From CBDUQP01 sp965369385 (lineage in GTDB: Bacteria > Planctomycetota > Phycisphaerae > SM23-33), in assembly GCA_965369385.1 (NCBI GenBank), contig CBDUQP010000073.1:1-17904 (forward strand): a DNA stretch of 17,904 nt. The letters are read 5' to 3'. Below the pieces are notes generated by a model. That model saw nothing but the letters and a program-made list of their open reading frames with translations. It did no database searches and was not told where the DNA came from. Of this stretch, positions 7,552-13,881 are shown one piece after another; position 1 is the stretch's first letter, and each line of letters begins with the position of its first letter. The position numbers were made by a program, and so were the translations under genes.

Positions 7552-8352
7552 CTACAGACGTATCGGGCTTACCATTGCCGATGACCCGAGACTGTCGGCA
7601 TCGTCATCGCTGTCGGGACACATATTGAACGTGATAACCCACCCGTCGATTGCCTCTTTGCGTTTAGCGTCATGATGGTCACGCAACTGAGAGAACATGG
7701 TCTCTTCAGCGCGTTCATGGCATGCGCCGAACGCCATCGAAAGCGCCCAATGCACTGCCGCCGCTTTCAACTGGTCCGGATTGGCCAGCCTGCGATAGTC
7801 AGGAACATGTCGAGACGCCACCGCATGGAACCTATGCTCGGGCGCACCGTATCCGCCAAGTTCCTGGGCACATGTCTGCGATACCAGCAGCAGGATATTG
7901 CGACTGGCAGCCGCACAATACTTCGACATCCCTTCCGAAGACGAATAGACCGCTGCCGGAAGTGAATCGAGATTGCAATACTCAATCGCCAGATCGTTGT
8001 CCACGCACAGCGAAACCAGCACTTCCACGGCGTAGTCGCAGTCTGCCAGATATGATTCAATCCATAGCTCGCCCGAAACCCCACTGCTGTTCGCCTCGGA
8101 CAGTTCGCAACATGCCGACGCCACATCCAGAGCGGATACATCTGCCGTTCCGCTGGCGACAAGACCCCCTGCCTCGCAGCTCATTTCGCTAAATAATTCC
8201 ACCGTGGCAACAGTGCCTGCGAGGCTGGTCATCATCCACAGCCGCCCGTTTTCGCAATTCCCACTCGCACGGGTATCAATCCCGCTGAGACACCACCTTG
8301 AAGTGTGAATCACGTTGCGATCTTCATATGCGTATGCGTAGTCAAAGTTCAA
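7552..8352 (-). CDS. Probable head-completion / neck protein
   Basis: The 266-residue product lies between the sugar-gene pair and the terminator-like gene, where adaptor or stopper proteins are encoded. The C-terminal third is helical and charged (DQLKAAAVHWALSMAFGACHERAEETMFSQLRDHHDAKRKEAIDGW), reminiscent of the long helices of head-tail adaptors. The N-terminal part is rich in Ser, Ala and Cys and predicted mostly beta. The start is TTG at 8352: a GGAGG lies seven bases upstream, and the codon overlaps the previous stop as TTGA. No family is certain; the adaptor role is by position. Confidence 0.5.
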   Translation of the reverse strand: MNFDYAYAYEDRNVIHTSRWCLSGIDTRASGNCENGRLWMMTSLAGTVATVELFSEMSCEAGGLVASGTADVSALDVASACCELSEANSSGVSGELWIESYLADCDYAVEVLVSLCVDNDLAIEYCNLDSLPAAVYSSSEGMSKYCAAASRNILLLVSQTCAQELGGYGAPEHRFHAVASRHVPDYRRLANPDQLKAAAVHWALSMAFGACHERAEETMFSQLRDHHDAKRKEAIDGWVITFNMCPDSDDDADSLGSSAMVSPIRL

Positions 8353-9242
8353 AGTGCCGCCTCCATTATTCTCTCAAGTACATCGCCCTGCCTGATCTCG
8401 CTGCTGCTGTACTGCCTGGACGCAAGCTGGCACAAGTATCTCTCGCATGCGCCCCGCGCAGGCTGCCAACCACCCAGCATCAGGCGAATGCTGTCTCGCA
8501 TACCCACTGCCGACGTCGCCATCGCCACCCCCGCATGTGCATATAACGCCGGCCCCATGCACAGTACAGGACACCCCATCGCTATCGCTTCATTTGCTGA
8601 ATTGCTGTTGATCGTGACGCAAAATCTGGCGCCCTCTACGTTTTCCGCCAGCGAACCGCCAATATCCCCGCTCCGACGCCCTTGCCCGCATTTCCACCCA
8701 TGCATCGGATGATGTCGCACGCGAATCTCGATACCCTGCCGCGAACACGCCTCCACAAGCTCAACCAGCGGGTCGGGATGTCGCAATTCCGAATCGTTCA
8801 ACTGCGAATCGCCAGGAACTTGCAGGAGCACAAGTATGTATCCCTTGCGGCGAGCACGCATCGGCGTAACTTTGCCCCAAACCGCATTCAAACGTCGGAC
8901 AGCCTCAGCTGTTGGACTCTTCGTCATACAATCCCGCCATGAGGCGCGATGATTGAAACCTTCATGGTCAAACTGCGTGTGGTTCATCCGGTCGAAGAAC
9001 CCGCGTTCCATGATGATTACTCGCTCACCTCTGCTTCTGCACTGGCAAGCCGCATCCGCCGCAGACCCCTTCGCTCCGTTCCATACGAAAACCATATCCA
9101 CCGGCTCGCTGAATGCCTCCAGGCCGGCGAATGTAGAAAATACAACGTGACAGCCTCCCCCCCGCAGGCCGTCACGCAGAGCAGGCCATAGGCCCGAACC
9201 ATCGCACCATTGGCGATTACTCGCCACGATGCCGACAGTCAT
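8349..9242 (-). CDS. Capsule-type glycosyltransferase-like protein
   Basis: The 297-residue product (start MTVGIVASNRQW at 9242; a GTG at 9272 is possible) reads like a GT-B-fold sugar transferase of the capsule polysaccharide KpsC/KpsS type. Visible features are an N-terminal strand-helix unit, a central ILVLLQVPGDSQ strand, IRVRHHPM at about 173-180 (compare the conserved HPM of that family), and NSNSANEAIAMGCPVLCMG at about 212-230, which is the sugar-nucleotide binding pattern S-x-x-x-E-A-x-x-x-G-x-P-V. It follows the MptE/DUF115-like gene and is coupled to the next gene. A role in modifying virion or cell-surface sugars is inferred. Substrate unknown. Confidence 0.7.
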   Translation of the reverse strand: MTVGIVASNRQWCDGSGLWPALRDGLRGGGCHVVFSTFAGLEAFSEPVDMVFVWNGAKGSAADAACQCRSRGERVIIMERGFFDRMNHTQFDHEGFNHRASWRDCMTKSPTAEAVRRLNAVWGKVTPMRARRKGYILVLLQVPGDSQLNDSELRHPDPLVELVEACSRQGIEIRVRHHPMHGWKCGQGRRSGDIGGSLAENVEGARFCVTINSNSANEAIAMGCPVLCMGPALYAHAGVAMATSAVGMRDSIRLMLGGWQPARGACERYLCQLASRQYSSSEIRQGDVLERIMEAAL

Positions 9243-9372
9243 GTTCTTCAAATAGTCAGAAAATGGCGGCACTCAAAAAACCTCCAGTGCGAAAAAGGGG
9301 TCAGGAACCTTTTTTTTTGTTTTTTACGCCCCAAAGCCCCTTGTGCGAAGAAGACGGGGGGCGAAAAAGGGA

Positions 9373-9469
9373 CGGGTTGCATGGCGACACACAGTCGTAT
9401 CGTGGGTCGCCATGGTGTCAGCTGCGACTTGTAATCATGGCGACCCCTACGGTGTCGCCATGCCACCCG
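9373..9469. repeat. Nested palindromic element, left copy
   Basis: The outer arms 9373-9390 and 9452-9469 match at 17 of 18 positions as inverted repeats (core GCATGGCGACAC / GTGTCGCCATGC). The inner arms 9404-9414 and 9436-9446 pair perfectly over 11 bases (GGGTCGCCATG / CATGGCGACCC). The motif GTCGCCATG or its complement thus occurs four times in about 100 bases. The structure could form a two-level hairpin or cruciform. It looks like a small mobile palindrome and differs in sequence from the GGGGACAG-type repeats next to it. Confidence 0.85.
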
Positions 9470-9540
9470 ACCTCTCGTTTCACTTGGAATACTTCTCGCC
9501 AATCTTCCACATCCAACGCCGCCAGCCGCGTACCGGATGC
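9418..9540 (-). pseudogene. Duplicated 3' end of the MptE/DUF115-like gene
   Basis: This stretch repeats the last 40 or so codons of the gene at 9667-10416 (from SGTRLAALDVEDWREVF to the stop), a by-product of the 249-bp tandem duplication. It lacks a start and is cut off from the rest of the gene, so it is a remnant downstream of the functional copy. Confidence 0.8.
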
Positions 9541-9621
9541 GAAAAAGGGGTCAGGAACCTTTTTTTTGTTTTTTACGCCCCAAAGCCCCTTGTGCGAAGA
9601 AGACGGGGGGCGAAAAAGGGA

Positions 9622-9718
9622 CGGGTTGCATGGCGACACACAGTCGTATCGTGGGTCGCCATGGTGTCAGCTGCGACTTGTAATCATGGCGACCCCTACG
9701 GTGTCGCCATGCCACCCG
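9622..9718. repeat. Nested palindromic element, right copy (overlaps gene end)
   Basis: This is the second copy of the 9373-9469 palindrome, offset by 249 bases. The minus-strand gene ending at 9667 terminates inside its loop, so about the last 17 codons of that gene are encoded by the element. Confidence 0.85.
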
Positions 9719-10416
9719 ACCTCTCGTTTCACTTGGAATACTTCTCGCCAATCTTCCACATCCAACGCCGCCAGCCGCGTACCGGATGACACATTCACCA
9801 CGCTTCCGCCGCCGGCCGTCACCGCATCTCTCATGCTCGCGAACTGACGCTCTATCCCCTTGCCCACCGGTTCATCGTATTGCCCCCGCAAACCAATGTC
9901 GGCTGAGTTGTAAGGCGGAATCAGGCTCGCATGCCTGCCGCAGTAATCAACGCCAACCAACACCAACTCACGTGCACCCTGCAACCAGGCCCAATTGCAA
10001 GCCATCAATACGACGCTGTCATTCTTCATAACGGCAGCTTCGCCATTACGATCAACCTGCCGCTCACCCTGCCAGCCGCCGGTGAATCTCAAATACTCGT
10101 CACAGTGAGTTACCCTCACCTGGGCCGGGCCGACTTTCCGGCATGTCGATGGTATCCATAAGTCACGGTGATACTGTTCGCCGAATCGCTGATCATGCCA
10201 CAGGCTGCGGTAGCGATCTCGAATCACCATCGCGTCAAGCCGCACATCCTGCAATGCTGCCATCGCCAACGCGCGATTCGTGCCCACAATCAGCGTCCCG
10301 GCCTGCCTGCATACCCGCCAGAATGCCTCACCGAGAGAATCCACCGAGCCGCCGTTACCGACAATCACAGCTCGCGAAGTGTGTCCCACCTTGCAGTCAA
10401 TATCCCCAGCCAACAC
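9667..10416 (-). CDS. MptE-like / DUF115-type protein
   Basis: The 249-residue product starts at GTG two bases after the scaffold-like gene stop. It shows the motifs of the MptE-like/DUF115 family: a glycine loop IVGNGGSV at 18-25, VGTNRA at 44-49, LDAMVIRDR at 60-68, LVLVGVDYCG at 151-160, and NVSSGTRLAAL at 208-218. This family has a Rossmann-like fold related to sialyltransferases and pterin pyrophosphokinases. It often occurs with surface-sugar genes, also in phages. The next gene is glycosyltransferase-like, supporting a sugar role. From about residue 233 the protein (VGWHGDTVGVAMITSRS) is translated from a palindromic repeat, so this tail is unlikely to be ancestral. The exact reaction is unknown. 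Confidence 0.65.
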   Translation of the reverse strand: MLAGDIDCKVGHTSRAVIVGNGGSVDSLGEAFWRVCRQAGTLIVGTNRALAMAALQDVRLDAMVIRDRYRSLWHDQRFGEQYHRDLWIPSTCRKVGPAQVRVTHCDEYLRFTGGWQGERQVDRNGEAAVMKNDSVVLMACNWAWLQGARELVLVGVDYCGRHASLIPPYNSADIGLRGQYDEPVGKGIERQFASMRDAVTAGGGSVVNVSSGTRLAALDVEDWREVFQVKREVGWHGDTVGVAMITSRS

Positions 10417-10417
10417 C

Positions 10418-11032
10418 TCAGCGACGTCCGTGCGCTATGCCCATTCGCATATGCCTGCGTGCCTTATCGCACAGTTCCAGATATGCCTGCACACCATGGC
10501 GACCGATGAAGCGGGTCTTGCGGACTGGAGCCTTATCGAGTGCCGCCATAAGCTCCGCCGCACCCTCGCCATCAAGCTCCACACTCCCGTTGACCGCGGC
10601 AGTAACCAGCCTGCTGCCTGCGGCGATTTGGGCCGACCTGGCCAGCGCAGGATCAGAAGCTATCTTTGCCCTGAAGAACTCCACCGGATCGGGCGTTACG
10701 CTCACTTCGCCGTCAGGCGTCATCTCGCATGCAAACTCACCGGCGTACAATTGTGCCATCTTCGCAGTGATCCCCACCTCCTGACCGGCCGTTGACAATG
10801 TAGCTGCAATGGAAGCCTGCGTTAGTTTCCCCTTCAACACATCGTTTTCCTGCTCGGCAGCGGCCAGACGTGAGTCAAGTTCATCGCTCCCGGGGGCCTC
10901 AGCCATAGCCTGGGCCAACCTCTCCTGCAAGTCATCGTTTTCACGCTGAAGTCTTTCGAGGGTCTCCTGAGGGGCCGCGATCTGCGGTGATTCATCTGTC
11001 GGCTGCTGTTTTTCGTCGCTATCGCTATTCAT
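10418..11032 (-). CDS. Second scaffold-like coiled-coil protein
   Basis: The start at 11032 (MNSDSDEKQQPTDE) is chosen over a longer frame from 11089 because an AGAG lies just upstream and the earlier residues look non-coding. The 204-residue product has an acidic N terminus, a coiled coil at about 23-75 (ETLERLQRENDDLQERL, AAAEQENDVLKGKL), a middle domain, and a C-terminal motif LDKAPVRKTRFIGRHGVQA from residue 165. That motif matches the C terminus of the scaffold at 12314-13159. It therefore appears to be a paralogue lying on the other side of the capsid gene. In scaffold families a basic C-terminal helix binds the coat protein, so it may be a second scaffold or capsid-associated protein. 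Confidence 0.6.
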   Translation of the reverse strand: MNSDSDEKQQPTDESPQIAAPQETLERLQRENDDLQERLAQAMAEAPGSDELDSRLAAAEQENDVLKGKLTQASIAATLSTAGQEVGITAKMAQLYAGEFACEMTPDGEVSVTPDPVEFFRAKIASDPALARSAQIAAGSRLVTAAVNGSVELDGEGAAELMAALDKAPVRKTRFIGRHGVQAYLELCDKARRHMRMGIAHGRR

Positions 11033-11110
11033 ATGCTCTTGGGTTCCCCAATTTTCAAATGTCCCGGTTTTCGGAATTATCAATATCAAACTCGTGATAC
11101 TCCGACGACA

Positions 11111-11145
11111 GCGGACAGGGAGATTTGTGTGTCCTCCCTGCCCGC
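11111..11145. other. Hairpin between capsid and second scaffold genes
   Basis: Arms 11111-11122 and 11134-11145 pair over 12 bases with one non-Watson-Crick position (a G-U on the minus transcript) around an 11-base loop. On the transcribed (minus) strand no U-run follows, so it does not look like a full intrinsic terminator. A partial terminator or an RNA-processing site that favours high capsid mRNA relative to downstream genes is plausible. Confidence 0.55.
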
Positions 11146-11197
11146 CAGTCTTACGTCAGAGCAAGTTCATGCTCACCAGCCACACCAAACCAAAGGT

Positions 11198-12229
11198 TTA
11201 GATGGAGGCGTTGAATACACCGTAAACGATCTTCAGCTCACGATGATCGGTGTAATCGGCGGCCCAGTTTCCAGCAGTTGCCAGATCGGCATCTGTCGGA
11301 TTGTCGGTGGCCGAGTTCCACTTCAGACCGTACAGCTCGTACTCGATATCGAAATCCTCGCGAACGTAGGTAACGCTCGACTCGCGGAGGATGTCACGCT
11401 GAAGCTCGATACCCTGGTCGTAAACAATCGTGCCACGCAGTGCGCCCTTGCCCAAGCCCAGAACTCCGTACTCGGTGTAGTAGTTACTGGTCTGGTCGAC
11501 GATCAGCGAGGGAACGTCGGCAACGATGACAGCCCTGCCAAACGCCTGCACCACGTCCTGGTAGATCGTAACGCCTGCAACGCGATCGAACTGGTAGTTG
11601 CCAATCGAATCGCCAACGAGATCCGCAAACACTGCCGACGGCATCAGGAACGCAGACACGTCTTCACGTGAATCGCCCATCTTTGCCAGCAGCGTATTGA
11701 TGTTCGCGAAAGATGCCGTCACCTTGGCACCCGCTGTCTGCCCACGTGCCATATCCAGCACGTGCGAGGCAACATTGCTCACGCCCGCAACCGCACCGGC
11801 GATGAGATTATTGCGAATGGCGAGCAGCTTCGACTCGGCAAACTGCTGGCCAAGATTGACCATCGCCGAATTCATGTCAAACGCCTTGCCGGCCTTGCGT
11901 GCCTGAATATCCGTTACAGATACCGGCCCGCAACCAAGCGTCTGGCGAACAAGCCTTCCGCCGGTCATCTCCAGCTTGCTGACGTCCACGGTGTTGCCCG
12001 GATTGTCATTGTCGCGACGGTTCACGAGTGAACTGACGGGCTTCCAACGCCCCGTCTCGCTGAAGTCGCCGCCCTCGGCCATCTGGCGTGCGGGATCGCT
12101 CTCGAGGAGAATCGCGCCGTTGGAGGCCTCATTAAAAATATCCACCTGCTCTACCGTCCGGCGATATTCCTCGCCGCGGAGAGTGTCCTTGTAGACCATA
12201 TCGGTGGGAGATCCATATACTACTGTCAT
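11198..12229 (-). CDS. Major capsid protein
   Basis: The 343-residue product follows the scaffold gene and has the size and character of an HK97-fold-type coat protein. It has an N-terminal arm (YKDTLRGEEYRRTVEQVDIFNEAS), then SSLVNRRDNDNP, a long central helix region (MVNLGQQFAESKLLAIRNNLIAGAV), a FLMPSAVFADLVGDSI domain, a strand-rich insertion (VTIYQDVVQAFGRAVIVADVPSL) and a closing GLGKGALRGTIVYD with a further beta part. There is no protease gene next to it. An AAGGAAG lies about ten bases upstream of the ATG. The capsid call rests on gene order and typical coat-protein layout. Confidence 0.75.
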   Translation of the reverse strand: MTVVYGSPTDMVYKDTLRGEEYRRTVEQVDIFNEASNGAILLESDPARQMAEGGDFSETGRWKPVSSLVNRRDNDNPGNTVDVSKLEMTGGRLVRQTLGCGPVSVTDIQARKAGKAFDMNSAMVNLGQQFAESKLLAIRNNLIAGAVAGVSNVASHVLDMARGQTAGAKVTASFANINTLLAKMGDSREDVSAFLMPSAVFADLVGDSIGNYQFDRVAGVTIYQDVVQAFGRAVIVADVPSLIVDQTSNYYTEYGVLGLGKGALRGTIVYDQGIELQRDILRESSVTYVREDFDIEYELYGLKWNSATDNPTDADLATAGNWAADYTDHRELKIVYGVFNASI

Positions 12230-12313
12230 ATTTCAGTCTTCCTTTTCGTTCTTCAGGTTCGGACTTGCTCATTCCGAACTCACATTTGCACATTAATTCC
12301 ATGACAACCGCCA

Positions 12314-13159
12314 TCAGCCGCCATGCTTACTCTTGCTCTTGCTCTGTGCCAACTGCACAAGAGCCTGTGGGCCGTGTCTGGCCACAAATTCGGCCTTGCG
12401 GCGTGGATGCTTGTCGAGCTGCTCAAGAGATACTCCCGCAACTCGCCCGACGCCTGCATGAATACCGCTTCCCACGTCGCCCGAAGGCGGCAGGAAGTGA
12501 GGATTATCCAGCAACCACGTATCCACCATGCCTTCGAGTCCGCCCGATGGGTTAACTCCGTCGGCTGCTTCGTATCCGATCACGTTCACATGGCAACCAT
12601 CGTCGCCGACATCCACATCAAGGTGCCCCTCCAGCAACATGGCAGCCTGGTCAACCCGCTGAACTCCCCTGGCGGCCAGAACTGTCTTCAGCCGGTCTGC
12701 CCCTACCGTCCTGCCAAGCATCTTCCGCAACCGCTCGTTCTGCTTCAGCGCGTTGGCAACTTTTGCATCGGATTCGATACGGAATTTGTCTATCGCCGCA
12801 TCGTGACTATCCATCACCTGGCGATGCGAAGCAGACTCGGCTTTGAGACGCTCAAACATCTCGGCCTCATCATCAGTCAATGCCCGCCCCTTCACCTGCG
12901 ACAGTTCACGCTCTGCATCCTGTGCCCGCTTTCGATACCTGCGTGCCTCGGAAATCAGCCTCTGCCTGGCAGCCAACCCAGCCGCTTCATCAGGTGATCC
13001 GCCATCGGGCACTACTGCGACGTCATCATCGTTGCTACCGCCTGGACCTGAATCCAGTTCGCCCTGTGCGCTGAATCTGCACACCATCGGCAGTTCGATT
13101 CCATCATCAAACACAAAACAGTCTCCCGCTGAAAACCGGATATGAAAACTCTCCAGCAT
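12314..13159 (-). CDS. Capsid scaffolding protein (GP20-like architecture)
   Basis: The 281-residue product lies directly before the capsid gene. After an acidic N terminus it has a long coiled coil (about 61-148: ARRYRKRAQDAERELSQVK, ALKQNERLRKML). A domain follows with the GP20-like pattern in which LKTVLAARGVQRVDQAAMLL precedes an acidic DVDVGDDG loop and WLLDNPHFLPP. The C terminus is basic (from residue 248, LDKHPRRKAEFVARHGPQA, ending in SKSKSK). This order of coiled coil, middle domain and basic tail is that of internal scaffolds that bind coat protein and leave the procapsid. A GGGGAG lies six bases upstream of the ATG. It shares its C-terminal motif with the protein at 10418-11032. 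Confidence 0.7.
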   Translation of the reverse strand: MLESFHIRFSAGDCFVFDDGIELPMVCRFSAQGELDSGPGGSNDDDVAVVPDGGSPDEAAGLAARQRLISEARRYRKRAQDAERELSQVKGRALTDDEAEMFERLKAESASHRQVMDSHDAAIDKFRIESDAKVANALKQNERLRKMLGRTVGADRLKTVLAARGVQRVDQAAMLLEGHLDVDVGDDGCHVNVIGYEAADGVNPSGGLEGMVDTWLLDNPHFLPPSGDVGSGIHAGVGRVAGVSLEQLDKHPRRKAEFVARHGPQALVQLAQSKSKSKHGG

Positions 13160-13402
13160 TAGTGCTCCCCGCCAACTGGCCGTTCATTGGCGCCGCTGCG
13201 CCTGACTTTCGAAGCTAGCCGCCACATGGCCGCATTGCCCTTCACACACTTACTTACTGACCAACACCCTCCGCACCTGACGCATCAAAATGCCCAAACA
13301 CACATAATTTCCCCTCACAATGCCCTTCAGCAACTGGCTTCACTATTCCGCCTGTGCGGTCTGCGCGGGCCATGAATATCCAAATACCCCCGCATTTCTA
13401 AA

Positions 13403-13473
13403 TTGACAAATATCCACCATCCGATATTTTCCTGCCTTAGATATTGACAATACATACACTTAGCCGCTATTCT
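13403..13473 (+). promoter_or_regulatory. Candidate promoter(s) of the plus-strand small gene
   Basis: A perfect sigma70-type -35 box TTGACA at 13444-13449 is followed after 18 bases by TATTCT (13468-13473). A second TTGACA at 13403-13408 has TATTTT 16 bases later. The inverted repeat AAATATC/GATATTT (spacer of eight bases) overlaps the first promoter and could be an operator. Both promoters point into the gene at 13564. The local AT content is higher than in the flanking genes. Confidence 0.5.
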
Positions 13474-13486
13474 CATTTCTAAGCAA

Positions 13487-13529
13487 TAGCTGGAGAATCC
13501 CGGCTACGGAGTCTGATGAGCGAAACGCT
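13487..13529 (+). promoter_or_regulatory. Structured 5' leader of the plus-strand gene
   Basis: Hairpin one pairs TAGCTGG (13487-13493) with CCGGCTA (13500-13506), seven base pairs including one G-U, around a six-base loop. Hairpin two pairs AGCG with CGCT around AAA (13519-13529). Two GGA triplets lie in the leader, and the ribosome site GAGGAG follows about 20 bases later. This may be a post-transcriptional control element, but no known riboswitch class was recognised. Confidence 0.35.
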
Positions 13530-13563
13530 GGTTTATCGGCCCTTTTTGTGAGGAGCGAAGCAT

Positions 13564-13809
13564 ATGAGAACTGATTCAACAACGTCGGCGGCGAATATGT
13601 CAATGTTGCTCCTTCGCCCCAACAACGGACCCACATCTTCCGTCAAGGTAGCGCCAAGCAAGCCCACTGAGCAGGTGCAGGCGTTCAGGTCGCACCCCGT
13701 GGACGAACTGACTGCCACCAAGCAGAAGAAGGCCTACGACGCGATGGACTCACTTTCCAAGCAACTGATCGACGACTCACGCGGACAATTCATAGACTTC
13801 TCCGCCTGA
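13564..13809 (+). CDS. Small plus-strand gene (moron-like), unknown function
   Basis: The 81-residue product (starts MRTDSTTSAANMSMLLL, ends DDSRGQFIDFSA) is the only supported gene on the plus strand. GAGGAG lies eight bases before the ATG, and two promoter-like sites lie upstream. The N-terminal half is Ser/Thr/Pro-rich and probably disordered; the C-terminal half is helical (ATKQKKAYDAMDSLSKQLIDD). No signal peptide, membrane segment or known motif was recognised. Its opposite orientation inside the head operon and its own control region fit a moron, a cargo gene expressed independently of late phage genes. It converges on the portal gene with a gap of about 70 bases and no clear terminator. 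Confidence 0.65.
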   Translation: MRTDSTTSAANMSMLLLRPNNGPTSSVKVAPSKPTEQVQAFRSHPVDELTATKQKKAYDAMDSLSKQLIDDSRGQFIDFSA

Positions 13810-13881
13810 CAGCCCGCTCCATGCGGAACCGCTGAACCTGTCAAAATACCTTGGATGCATCAGACGCAATGCACATTCACA

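Larger units (their letters stand above)
9288..9789. repeat. 249-bp tandem duplication including REP-like and palindromic elements
   Basis: Positions 9291-9540 and 9541-9789 are nearly identical; the visible difference is one T in the poly-T run (nine versus eight), giving units of 250 and 249 bases. Each unit contains, left to right, a GAAAAAGGGGTCAGGAACC element that can fold AAAAAGG against CCTTTTT, a GGGGCGAAAAAGGGACGGG segment, a nested palindrome, and about 70 bases of the 3' coding end of the MptE/DUF115-like gene. Near-identity shows the duplication is recent. There is no intact gene between 9243 and 9666. Confidence 0.95.
13160..13563. other. Non-coding regulatory gap between scaffold and plus-strand gene
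   Basis: About 400 bases hold no convincing gene. The part 13160-13400 shows nothing recognisable beyond the scaffold ribosome site at its left end. The part 13403-13563 is AT-rich and holds two TTGACA boxes, an inverted repeat (AAATATC 13408-13414 / GATATTT 13423-13429) and hairpins leading to the plus-strand gene. The scaffold gene may need its own promoter here on the minus strand, but only a weak candidate (TTGTCA, 17 bases, TATTTG) was seen. Confidence 0.6.

Noticed and set aside
9288..9789. CRISPR array
   Set aside because: There are two long tandem copies rather than short repeats with unique spacers of uniform length. The same applies to the 83-bp repeat at 1-166.
9263..9847. Long plus-strand frame of 194 codons with an internally repeated protein sequence
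   Set aside because: It is made of the tandem DNA duplication read through REP and palindrome sequence (poly-Phe and Arg/Gly-rich). It has no ribosome site or family resemblance and lies opposite the MptE-like gene end.
13513..13525. Hammerhead-ribozyme-like core, CTGATGA followed closely by GAAA, in the leader of the plus-strand gene
   Set aside because: Only two bases separate the two conserved boxes, so there is no stem II, and no complementary stem I or stem III partners were found nearby. It looks like chance plus the AGCG-AAA-CGCT hairpin.
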